This document shows positions 9,323 through 15,652 of a stretch of 64,000 nt of DNA, one piece after another. The position numbers were made by a program, and so were the translations under genes. Source of the stretch: an uncultured delta proteobacterium (GTDB taxonomy: Bacteria; Desulfobacterota; WTBG01; CAIYCZ01; CAIRTM01); NCBI GenBank assembly GCA_903881505.1, contig CAIRTM010000091.1, positions 1-64,000 on the forward strand. Direction: 5' to 3'. The notes below the pieces were generated by a model that was given only the letters and a program-made list of their open reading frames with translations, had not been told where the DNA came from and did no database searches. Positions within the stretch are counted from its first letter, which is position 1. The number at the start of each line of letters is the position of its first letter.

Positions 9323-10464
9323 GGCTGGCTCGTGACCGCAGGGGCAGGCCCCTGTGCCTGCCCGCTGGTGTTTGCCCTGTCCGCGTCCCGCAGAACCGGC
9401 AGGGCCTTTTCAAGGATATCATCGGCCGTTATGTCGCGCATGCAGGCGTAGCCGCGTTCGCATATGATTTTCGGGCGGCGCGACTTCCAGGGATAGCTGG
9501 TGCAGGCGCGGCACGTGGCGGTGTGCGCCTGCACGACAAGATGCCGGTAGCCGAACGGGCACATGCGCTCAGGATCGGCCGGCCCGAAGAGCGCAACCGG
9601 CGGCGTGCCGACCGCCGCGGCCAGGTGCGCCAGTCCGGAATCCGAGCCGATATACAGGGCAGCGCGCTGCAGCAGGGCCGCGCTCGTGCCGAGGCTGCCG
9701 CGCAGCCGGATGCCGGACACGCCGGCAACGGGCTCAACGCGCAGCACCTCATCGGCAAGGCCGGGTTCATCCGGTCCTTCAATTACAATAAAGGGCCTGT
9801 CGGTTCGTTTGCGCAGCTCGCGCAAAAGCAGGCTGCAGTTCCCGGGCGGCCAGCGCTTCGCCGCGGCAAGGGCGGTGGCCCCGCTGCCGGCATGCACGAT
9901 GACCGGCCTGCGCGGCATTTTTGTTAATCCGGCCTGCCGCAGCAGGACGGCGGCCGCGGCATGATCGGTTTCGTTCAGGGGGAACACGGGCGCCTCATCA
10001 GCGACAGGCACGGGTGCGCCGCCGGGATCAAGGCTTTTCAGGAGCAGAAGGTTCTGGTGGACATCGTGCAGGCCCGGCTGCGCCGCAACCGTTTCAAACC
10101 CGAGCGCGCGCCGGAAGAGGGACGGCTTCTCCGTGTAGGCATGCATGATCGTGCGCCGGGCATTGACGCAGGCGGCCATCAGCAGGTACTGCCAGCGGCG
10201 CGACGGGGCCGGGATCAGGAACATATCGCATCGCCGCAGGCGCAGCGCGATGCCCGCCCTGACAAGACCTGCTGTTCCGGCCGTGCACGCTATAACCTCT
10301 CCCACCTCGCTGAGGCGGCTGAACACCTCGGCGATCGCGGGAGACCCGGCCAGGGCCGTGATGCTGCATTCCGGGCGGCCTTGTTTGAGATGCCGAACCA
10401 GCGGCACGGCCAGCAGCGCGTTGCCGATGCCGGCAAACATGGGAACAACTATTTCGGGCGTCAT
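9313..10464 (-). CDS. Glycosyltransferase family 9 (heptosyltransferase-like)
   Basis: The start was placed at 10464 (MTPEIVVPMFAGIGNALLAV), the usual N-terminal beta strand and Gly loop of ADP-heptose:LPS heptosyltransferases; the open frame extends 43 codons further without resemblance. Family signatures follow: PVIVHAGSGATALAAAKRWP and GSDSGLAHLAAAVGTPPVAL. The tail has a Cys cluster (ATCRACTSYPWKSRR ... CERGYACM) like that seen after the GT9 domain in related proteins. 383 residues. First gene of the operon with the GT4 gene and rlmN. The heptose substrate is inferred; GmhB at 26.4 kb supports heptose use. Confidence 0.87.
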   Translation of the reverse strand: MTPEIVVPMFAGIGNALLAVPLVRHLKQGRPECSITALAGSPAIAEVFSRLSEVGEVIACTAGTAGLVRAGIALRLRRCDMFLIPAPSRRWQYLLMAACVNARRTIMHAYTEKPSLFRRALGFETVAAQPGLHDVHQNLLLLKSLDPGGAPVPVADEAPVFPLNETDHAAAAVLLRQAGLTKMPRRPVIVHAGSGATALAAAKRWPPGNCSLLLRELRKRTDRPFIVIEGPDEPGLADEVLRVEPVAGVSGIRLRGSLGTSAALLQRAALYIGSDSGLAHLAAAVGTPPVALFGPADPERMCPFGYRHLVVQAHTATCRACTSYPWKSRRPKIICERGYACMRDITADDILEKALPVLRDADRANTSGQAQGPAPAVTSQPCT

Positions 10465-10540
10465 GTGCCTAAAAAATCGATTCGTGCCGGATTGAAATGA
10501 GGGCAGGTGCGGCACTGCCGCTTCCTGCCGGGGTGTGTGC

Positions 10541-10569
10541 AGAATAGCAAAGCGCGCCCAATCAATCAA
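10541..10569 (-). promoter_or_regulatory. Promoter for the GT9-GT4-rlmN operon
   Basis: Read on the minus strand: TTGATT (10569-10564), a 17-base spacer, TATTCT (10546-10541); both hexamers match 4 of 6. It lies 77 bases before the start at 10464 and back-to-back with the promoter of the divergent nuclease gene. Confidence 0.4.
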
Positions 10570-10583
10570 GCATGCAATCGGCC

Positions 10584-10612
10584 TTGCGCGCACGCGGGTT
10601 TTGCCCTAGACT
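10584..10612 (+). promoter_or_regulatory. Promoter for the secreted nuclease gene
   Basis: TTGCGC (10584-10589), 17-base spacer, TAGACT (10607-10612); 4 of 6 in each hexamer, about 44 bases before the ATG at 10656. Confidence 0.35.
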
Positions 10613-10655
10613 GGGGCCTGTCAGGCAGGACATGCCTGCGCAGGGGGCTGCACGG

Positions 10656-11330
10656 ATGGCGGTATCGCTGAAAAAATACCTTATATGCGCGGTGATGCTG
10701 TGCCTGGCCGGCGCTGCCCGGGCCGGGACCTGGCAGGGAACCTGCGTGAGCGTTCTGGACGGGGACTCGCTGATGATCACGGGCGCAGCCGGCAAAAAGG
10801 AAGTCAGGCTCTACGGCATTGACACGCCCGAGTTCGACCAGGCCTTCGGCAGGCAGGCCCGCAGCTGCACGCGCGGCCTTGTCCTCGACAAAAAGGTAAC
10901 GGTAGAACCCTTTGAAATCGACAAGTACGGCCGCACGGTCGCAAAGGTGCGCACAGCTGAGGGGTGCGTAAATGAGCTCCTGGTCGCGCGGGGCTGTGCC
11001 TGGGTGTACCGGCGGTATTGCAGGCCCGGGGACATCACGGCATGGGCTGCCCTTGAGGAAAAAGCCCGGCAGCAGGGCCTGGGCCTGTGGTCGCAGCCAG
11101 GCCCGGTGCCCCCGTGGGATTTCCGGAGCACAAAGCGCGCGCAGGAAAACAAACAGGTTAAAAAAACCGGCGCCGCAGCGGGCTTCTATCACGGCAATAC
11201 CGGTTCGCGCGTGTTCCACGCGCCCGGCTGCACGGCCTATGATTGTAAGAACTGCACTGCGGCTTTCAACAGCCTCGGCGAGGCCCTGCGCGCGGGCTAC
11301 AGCCCCTGTAAAAAGTGCATCGATAATTAA
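10656..11330 (+). CDS. Secreted staphylococcal-nuclease-like protein with Cys-rich C-terminal domain
   Basis: The start at 10656 follows CAGGGGG and gives a clean signal peptide (MAVSLKKYLICAVMLCLAG ... ARAG); the open frame extends 28 codons upstream. Residues about 25-150 are an SNase fold: VLDGDSLMIT, RLYGIDTPEF, KYGRTVAKV and YRRYC. The C-terminal 45 residues (GSRVFHAPGCTAYDCKNCTA ... GYSPCKKC) form a four-Cys zinc-finger-like domain of the type seen in the Ada metal-binding family and commonly found fused to SNase. 224 residues. Predicted to cut nucleic acid outside the cytoplasm. Divergent from the glycosyltransferase operon. Confidence 0.88.
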   Translation: MAVSLKKYLICAVMLCLAGAARAGTWQGTCVSVLDGDSLMITGAAGKKEVRLYGIDTPEFDQAFGRQARSCTRGLVLDKKVTVEPFEIDKYGRTVAKVRTAEGCVNELLVARGCAWVYRRYCRPGDITAWAALEEKARQQGLGLWSQPGPVPPWDFRSTKRAQENKQVKKTGAAAGFYHGNTGSRVFHAPGCTAYDCKNCTAAFNSLGEALRAGYSPCKKCIDN

Positions 11331-11360
11331 ACAGCCCTGATGTATGAGCGGACCCGTCAT

Positions 11361-12089
11361 ATGATCACATCCGCGGCCAACGCCAAAATCAAGCACCTCC
11401 ACAAGCTGATCAGCGACAGGAAATACCGCTATCAGGAGAAACAGTTCGTCGTCGAAGGCTATCGCCAGCTTGAAGGCGCCCGGGCCGTGCTCGGTGTATA
11501 CGTGTCAAGCGCGGCGAAGGCGCCGGACCTCGGCGTGCCGCCCGAAAACATGCATATCGTCGAGGAGAAAATTTTTAACCGGCTGGCTGATACCGAAAAC
11601 ACGCAGGGCGTGCTGGCCGTGTGCGCGCTTGCCTTCGAGACTGCACTCAGCGCAGGCAAAAACTATGTGCTGCTGGACGGCCTGCAGGACCCCGGCAATG
11701 CCGGCACCATTATCCGCACGGCCGCGGCCTTCGGCTACGGCGGCGTCATTTTCACCCCCGGCTGCGTTGACCCGTTTTCCCCCAAGGTGGTGCGCGCAAC
11801 CATGGGCGCCATATTCGCGTGCGCCATTGTCCTGCTGGATGATTTTCAGCAGCTGCAGGGCTGCCATGTCGTTTCGGCCGATATCGGCGGGCCCGACATC
11901 GCAGCCGTGAAGGTTGAGCGCCCTCACATACTTGCCATCGGCAGCGAGGCCCGGGGCTTCTCGGCCGGGCTGCGGCCCTGGATCAGCCGGACCGTGACCA
12001 TTCCGTTTCAAACCGGCTCGGTTAATTCGCTCAACGCGGCCGTGGCCGCGGGCATTGCTATGTATGCGCTGACCAAGGGCACGCAGTGA
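11361..12089 (+). CDS. SpoU/TrmH-family RNA 2'-O-methyltransferase
   Basis: SPOUT knot methyltransferase acting on rRNA or tRNA ribose. I chose the ATG at 11361 (MITSAANAKIKHLHKL), the usual N-terminus; an ATG 7 codons earlier (11340) is possible. The N-terminal substrate-binding domain (QFVVEGYRQL) is followed by SAM-site motifs NAGTIIRTAAAFG, IGSEARGFS and the SLNAAVAAGIAMY knot. 242 residues. The exact nucleotide modified cannot be told. It is the last chromosomal-type gene before the integron. Confidence 0.9.
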   Translation: MITSAANAKIKHLHKLISDRKYRYQEKQFVVEGYRQLEGARAVLGVYVSSAAKAPDLGVPPENMHIVEEKIFNRLADTENTQGVLAVCALAFETALSAGKNYVLLDGLQDPGNAGTIIRTAAAFGYGGVIFTPGCVDPFSPKVVRATMGAIFACAIVLLDDFQQLQGCHVVSADIGGPDIAAVKVERPHILAIGSEARGFSAGLRPWISRTVTIPFQTGSVNSLNAAVAAGIAMYALTKGTQ

Positions 12090-12229
12090 CGCCTAAAACC
12101 GGAGCCGCCTTGGCCCGCGGCCGGGCGTGCGCGGTTGTGCGGCAGGGGGTGAAGGGCGGAGCTGCGCCTGTCATGAGTGTGTAGGTCCAGGCCAGAAACC
12201 TCACTTTATCCTCAGCGCCGCTGCGCGAG

Positions 12230-12421
12230 CTATCGCCTTTCATCTAAAACCTTGCCTCCCGCTGAGGCGCAGGTGCGTTTTGCCGCCGAAGTAGTGGATA
12301 TAGTCCATTGACAACAGGTCTGCTCTGTGCGATAGGCATAGCGGTGGTAGCGCAGCACCTCGCGCACCTGATCCATTAATCTAAGATTCTGGTAGGGGCG
12401 GAACTTCGGCTTATTTTCCAT
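12230..12421 (-). pseudogene. intI: Integron integrase (intI) 5' fragment, frameshifted and truncated
   Basis: Minus-strand codons from 12421 give MENKPKFRPYQNLRLMDQV and then REVLRYHRYAYRTEQTCCQW, the characteristic N-terminus of IntI tyrosine recombinases. After QW the match moves to another frame, where it continues as YIHYFGGKTHLR, so a small indel near 12303 has shifted the frame. The following sequence no longer resembles IntI, and none of the catalytic R-H-R-Y domain is present; an intact protein is about 320 residues. It points away from the cassettes, the canonical orientation. AAGG lies 7 bases before the ATG. Confidence 0.88.
12308..12336 (+). promoter_or_regulatory. Candidate cassette promoter (Pc-like) inside intI
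   Basis: On the strand reading toward the cassettes, a perfect TTGACA (12308-12313) is followed after 17 bases by GATAGG (12331-12336), which matches only 3 of 6. Its position within intI parallels Pc of mobile integrons. Weak on the -10, so tentative. Confidence 0.3.
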
Positions 12422-12541
12422 CTTTGTGCCTTAATATCGTAATAAGTGGAATTTGAAGTCCTTTTTTGTAATACGTGGAATGTTCTTCCATCTATATGGG
12501 CTGATATGATGGAAGTTTCCCCGCCTATTACACGGTTAGTC
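12422..12541 (+). other. Probable attI recombination region
   Basis: Lies between the intI start codon and the first cassette. It ends in the core site GTTAGTC (12535-12541), whose reverse complement GACTAAC ends cassette 1. Two direct copies of GTAATAMGTGGAAT, one mismatch apart, sit at 12439-12452 and 12468-12481, resembling the extra integrase-binding repeats of known attI sites. An inverted pair CTTCCAT/ATGGAAG spans 12485-12515. Confidence 0.6.
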
Positions 12542-12556
12542 CTAAAGGATTTAATA

Positions 12557-13084
12557 ATGAACAGAAATGAATGGACCGAACTAAGTCTAAAAATATTTGC
12601 ACTATTTCTTTTTTTTAAATTCCTTACCGCAGTTCCAAATTTCATCAACATGCCTGTAATTGCTGAAAAGTATGCTGGCTCGTGGGCTATGCCAGGGGCA
12701 ATTACAGGAGTCTTAGTTTCTTTGGTGTTAGCAATGGTCGTTTGGCGACTTGCCCCTGTACTGTCAAAAGCAATATGGAGAAAAACGGAGCCGCCACAAG
12801 CTATCTCAAATCCGAGTATGGATGAAATTCAAGCAGCTATTTTTTCCGCCATTGGTCTGTTCGTTTTAATAACCGCCTTGCCCGGCATCTCAGAATATCT
12901 GGTTTTAATCAACCAGACATCATCTCCGTTTCAATCAGAATCCGCCTTGGAATTTAAAGCAAAAATTGAGCTGGCAACTATGTTGGTGCAATCTGCAATA
13001 GGATTATTCCTGCTGTTCGGCTCAAGGGGGCTTGTTGCTGTGATAAAAATGGTTCGGAATCTAGGGTTAAAAAAGCAAGACTAA
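12557..13084 (+). CDS. Cassette 1: unknown four-span membrane protein
   Basis: Start at 12557 with CTAAAGGA upstream, inside the cassette; a longer open frame from 12446 crosses the recombination point and is not credible. 175 residues with four likely membrane helices: KIFALFLFFKFLTAV, ITGVLVSLVLAMVVW, AIFSAIGLFVLITALPGI and SAIGLFLLFGSRGLVAV. The stop TAA lies within the first inverse core of attC1. No family recognised. Codon use is AT-richer than the host genes. It is the first cassette, so the best placed to be expressed. Confidence 0.75.
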   Translation: MNRNEWTELSLKIFALFLFFKFLTAVPNFINMPVIAEKYAGSWAMPGAITGVLVSLVLAMVVWRLAPVLSKAIWRKTEPPQAISNPSMDEIQAAIFSAIGLFVLITALPGISEYLVLINQTSSPFQSESALEFKAKIELATMLVQSAIGLFLLFGSRGLVAVIKMVRNLGLKKQD

Positions 13085-13146
13085 CCATCGGCCTGAGAGG
13101 GACGCGGCAAAAAATCGCGCCGTGCCCCTCATCAGTAACGTTCGCA
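13079..13146 (+). other. attC site 1
   Basis: 68 bases from the inverse core GACTAAC (13079-13085) to the core GTTCGCA (13140-13146). The central arms GAGAGGGACGCGG and CGTGCCCCTC pair around an A-rich loop. Crossover is expected between 13140 and 13141. Confidence 0.88.
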
Positions 13147-13158
13147 AAGGAGAACAAG

Positions 13159-13641
13159 ATGAAGAGCTATTTTAAGATAGGTCGTGATATCGTTGTCGGC
13201 AAAGGATTGAGTGCAAAGCATTGGGCTGGTCCGATTATTTTCGGGAAGGAGGCAATTTATCTCTTACCCAATGACGTATCTGTGAAATCACTCAGGGCTG
13301 GATACGACTCAGCATCGGCAGCCGCAGGGATGCTTGGAGGCATGATTGGTGGTGTTATAGCAGGAGCAATGCAAAGCAAAGCCGGATCAAAATCAACATG
13401 GCAAGAACACATCGTTCAGATCAATGAACTTCCACAAAATGTTCTATTGAATCCGGATTGGCCCATAAAAAAAGGTAAGCGACCGGTAATTCTGATCAAA
13501 AAAAGCGATATTGATAAGTTCGAACGTTCTGGTGGCAAGCTTTTGGTTGAAGCGTATGGTGACACCTTCAAACTGGGGCTTAAGCTATTCGGTCGTGGCA
13601 AAGCTATTGAAACTATAAGAAGCCTTGAATGGTCGGTATAG
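13159..13641 (+). CDS. Cassette 2: unknown protein with glycine-zipper segment
   Basis: 160 residues, start ATG after AGGAGAACAAG. The middle has a small-residue hydrophobic stretch (AAAGMLGGMIGGVIAGAM) of glycine-zipper type that could insert in or oligomerise at a membrane. The flanking parts look like a small beta-rich domain (HIVQINELPQNVLL, KGKRPVILIKKSDIDKF). No family recognised with certainty. It is the only cassette product not dominated by transmembrane helices. Confidence 0.72.
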   Translation: MKSYFKIGRDIVVGKGLSAKHWAGPIIFGKEAIYLLPNDVSVKSLRAGYDSASAAAGMLGGMIGGVIAGAMQSKAGSKSTWQEHIVQINELPQNVLLNPDWPIKKGKRPVILIKKSDIDKFERSGGKLLVEAYGDTFKLGLKLFGRGKAIETIRSLEWSV

Positions 13642-13687
13642 TTGCGATCCATTTTTGAAATCCGGGGGCACCATACTAATTAATTTT

Positions 13688-13755
13688 TGCCAACACCCGG
13701 CTTGAGAGTGACGCGGAAAAAAATCGCGCCGCGCCCCTCATCCTTAACGTTCGGT
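13688..13755 (+). other. attC site 2
   Basis: 68 bases from TGCCAAC (13688-13694) to GTTCGGT (13749-13755). The inverse core differs at one base from the reverse complement of this cassette's own start (GTTCGCA). Paired arms are GACGCGG and CCGCGCCCCTC. Confidence 0.85.
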
Positions 13756-13762
13756 TAATAAA

Positions 13763-14188
13763 ATGAAATCCATAATGAACACATTGGTATGGTGTATGGC
13801 AGTTGCGGTGGGCGGGATGCTCTGCATTATTCTTCCACCGTATCTGATACCCGGAGGAATTCAGACCATATACACAGAGTCATTATTTCCTGTCTTCAGA
13901 ACTGCATGGGAGAATCTTAAAATTCTACCAACCCTGGGGTGCTTTTTAGGCCTTGGTTTTCTTCTCGGCCTTGCACAACCCACAAGATGGTTGCTTCTTG
14001 GGTGCACGACGATAGCAGCGCCACCTATTCTTGCGATTTGCGAAATGATTGTGTCTCCGACTTCTCACAATCTCTGGCCGCTGGAGTTCCTTCTTTACGG
14101 CGTTGTAAACTCCCCCTCTCTTCTTGGGGCATTTCTCGGGTCCAGAATAAGGAAGATACAAAAAAATGAAACCGAACCATCCGCTTGA
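13763..14188 (+). CDS. Cassette 3: unknown membrane protein
   Basis: 141 residues with likely membrane helices at LVWCMAVAVGGMLCIIL, LGCFLGLGFLLGLA, LLGCTTIAAPPILAI and LLYGVVNSPSLLGAFLG, and a charged C-terminus. The stop lies within attC3, so the last residues (NETEPSA) are encoded by the recombination site. No family recognised; no clear Shine-Dalgarno (TTCGGTTAATAAA) precedes the ATG. Confidence 0.68.
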   Translation: MKSIMNTLVWCMAVAVGGMLCIILPPYLIPGGIQTIYTESLFPVFRTAWENLKILPTLGCFLGLGFLLGLAQPTRWLLLGCTTIAAPPILAICEMIVSPTSHNLWPLEFLLYGVVNSPSLLGAFLGSRIRKIQKNETEPSA

Positions 14189-14236
14189 GAGGAACGCGGC
14201 AAAAACCAGCCGCGCCCCTCGGCCTTAGCGTTAAAC
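14171..14236 (+). other. attC site 3
   Basis: 66 bases from ACCGAAC (14171-14177), the exact reverse complement of this cassette's start GTTCGGT, to the consensus core GTTAAAC (14230-14236). Arms GAACGCGGC and GCCGCGCCCCTC pair. Confidence 0.88.
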
Positions 14237-14248
14237 GCAGAAAATAAT

Positions 14249-14587
14249 ATGGCACTTGACTACAAATATTTCCGACCGATAAAAGCCGCTGGTATATGCT
14301 TCATCATTTGCGGTGCAATATCTGCATTAATGTATATGTCCCTCCTTAAAAATCCTGATTTTGACACTGTTTTCCGCATCTTCGTTTTAGTTAATACGTT
14401 TTGGTATCTCGTTATGGGTATAGGAATAGTATTACAAAATAAATGGGGGTATTATTTGCTTAAAGGATTCCTCTACTTTATGGTTTTAGGTTTTCCAATT
14501 GGTACATATTTTGGAGTTAAATCATTACGATATCTACGGGAGCACGACATAAAAAGCTATTTTGCAAAACAGGCAATAGATATCTAG
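14249..14587 (+). CDS. Cassette 4: unknown small membrane protein
   Basis: 112 residues with three to four hydrophobic segments (AGICFIICGAISALMYM, IFVLVNTFWYLVMGIGIVL, GFLYFMVLGFPIGTYFGV) and a basic/aromatic tail. Start ATG 12 bases into the gene body after the core site, with weak ribosome binding (ACGCAGAAAAT). No family recognised with confidence. Confidence 0.7.
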   Translation: MALDYKYFRPIKAAGICFIICGAISALMYMSLLKNPDFDTVFRIFVLVNTFWYLVMGIGIVLQNKWGYYLLKGFLYFMVLGFPIGTYFGVKSLRYLREHDIKSYFAKQAIDI

Positions 14588-14613
14588 TGAATTATTAAAT
14601 TGAGCTGAAAAGC

Positions 14614-14679
14614 GTTTAACAATCGGCTTGAGAGGGACGCGGCAAAGAGCCGCCGCGCCTCTTAACTTTCGCGTTGTAC
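14614..14679 (+). other. attC site 4
   Basis: 66 bases from GTTTAAC (14614-14620), a perfect inverse core and exact reverse complement of the cassette's start GTTAAAC, to GTTGTAC (14673-14679). The GACGCGGC and GCCGCGCCTC arms pair. Confidence 0.9.
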
Positions 14680-14712
14680 GAGTATAGTAATTAACGTAGC
14701 AGGAACGTTCAT

Positions 14713-15069
14713 GTGAAATACAAGGACTTGAACCCGCAAGATAGCTATTTCCACCCGTGGACCACATACAGAAAGCGAAATAGGCTCGTCGCAATACTGT
14801 CTATAGCTTTTGTGCCAGCCATGTTACTGATCGGCATTCCATTAGGCTCCGTGGTTGGTGAAAACAAGGGCATGTTCATAGTCTTCTTCGTATGGGCTGC
14901 GCTGATTATGATATTCATCGATTATTCAGTTTTTTGGCATTGCCCGCGTTGCGGGAAGTCCTTTCATATGGACTTTGGGCGGTACGTGAATCCAATGGCC
15001 AAAAACTGCGTTCATTGTAAACTGCCGAAATGGAGTCCTAATGGTTCCGATCGGCAGCATGAGAAATGA
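14713..15069 (+). CDS. Cassette 5: membrane protein with zinc-ribbon-like tail
   Basis: 118 residues from a GTG start at 14713, preceded by AGGAACGTTC. An ATG two bases earlier (14711) is followed at once by TGA and cannot be the start. Two membrane helices (LVAILSIAFVPAMLLIGIPL and GMFIVFFVWAALIMIFI) precede a C-terminal four-Cys module, CPRCGKSFHMDF ... CVHCKLP, of zinc-ribbon type. Family unknown. It is the only cassette product with a recognisable metal-binding motif. Confidence 0.7.
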   Translation: MKYKDLNPQDSYFHPWTTYRKRNRLVAILSIAFVPAMLLIGIPLGSVVGENKGMFIVFFVWAALIMIFIDYSVFWHCPRCGKSFHMDFGRYVNPMAKNCVHCKLPKWSPNGSDRQHEK

Positions 15070-15074
15070 AAATC

Positions 15075-15142
15075 GTACAACAATCGTCTAGAGAGGAGCG
15101 CGGCAAAAAAACGCGCCGCGCTCCTCATCTTTGACATTCGGC
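15075..15142 (+). other. attC site 5 with altered right core
   Basis: 68 bases from GTACAAC (15075-15081), the exact reverse complement of the cassette's start GTTGTAC, to ATTCGGC (15136-15142). The crossover G is replaced by A. The arms GAGGAGCGCGGC and GCCGCGCTCCTC pair perfectly, the best hairpin of the array. Confidence 0.85.
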
Positions 15143-15166
15143 AATGCATAGCACGAGGATGAAAGC

Positions 15167-15505
15167 ATGATTAAGAAATATAACAATATCAGCCTGGCAT
15201 TCGGGATTCCGGGATTGATTGTTCAGACGTTCGGCGTAATCAGCCAGATTACGATAATCAGCCTGGTGGGCGCGGTTCTTCTGATAGTCGGACTTGGCTA
15301 TTATGCAAAATCAAAAGGCAGGCACCCTGCATGGTGCCTATTAGGGCTGCTGTCAATCCTGGGAATAATTATTCTTGCGCTGCTCCAGGATAAGTCCTCC
15401 GAGACAGGCACGCAGGACATACGCCCATTCACAAAAATACTGCTAGTGCTTTTTATCCTCATAATTCTGGCTTTGATAGGTATCGCCATGATGGCCGGCA
15501 ATTGA
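15167..15505 (+). CDS. Cassette 6: unknown small membrane protein
   Basis: 112 residues, start ATG after CACGAGGATGAAAGC. Three hydrophobic segments: LIVQTFGVISQITIISLV continuing into GAVLLIVGLGYY, AWCLLGLLSILGIIILALL, and ILLVLFILIILALIGIAMM. Resembles many small bacterial membrane proteins without a named family. Followed by the decayed end of the array. Confidence 0.7.
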   Translation: MIKKYNNISLAFGIPGLIVQTFGVISQITIISLVGAVLLIVGLGYYAKSKGRHPAWCLLGLLSILGIIILALLQDKSSETGTQDIRPFTKILLVLFILIILALIGIAMMAGN

Positions 15506-15550
15506 AAAAACTGCCGCCGAAAAGCTTGTTGTTGTACGAATATGAACAAT

Positions 15551-15635
15551 GAGCAACAAACCGCTTGAGAGCGCCCCCGGGGAACCGCAACCAAAGCCGG
15601 GCTCCTGCCCAGACCGGCTCTTTCGGGCATTGAAG
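15551..15635 (+). other. Degenerate terminal attC site (site 6)
   Basis: Retains ACCGCTTGAGAG, as in the other attC sites, after an inverse-core-like GAGCAAC (15551-15557), and ends near GGGCATTGAAG. The central arms are rearranged (CCCCCGGGG, AGCCGGGCTCC). Just before it, GTTGTACGA (15531-15539) looks like the 5' end of another cassette whose body was lost. Marks the decayed end of the array. Confidence 0.5.
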
Positions 15636-15652
15636 CTGAAAACGCACAGGGA

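Larger units (their letters stand above)
12536..15635 (+). mobile_element. Chromosomal integron cassette array (six cassettes)
   Basis: Cassettes run 12536-13140, 13141-13749, 13750-14230, 14231-14673, 14674-15136 and 15137 to about 15635. Each holds one plus-strand gene followed by an attC hairpin. For cassettes 1, 3, 4 and 5 the 3' inverse core is the exact reverse complement of the 5' core of the same cassette, as a circular cassette requires; cassette 2 has one mismatch. The attC sites are close to each other in sequence, as in sedentary chromosomal integrons. The whole stretch is visibly AT-richer than its flanks, a sign of transfer. Confidence 0.9.

Noticed and set aside
12090-12229. 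Rest of the integrase gene
   Set aside because: The sequence beyond the stub does not read as IntI in any minus-strand frame; short frames there are not credible.
12446-12556. Upstream extension of the cassette 1 frame
   Set aside because: It crosses the recombination point at 12535/12536 and the attI region. The ATG at 12557 has a good ribosome site inside the cassette.
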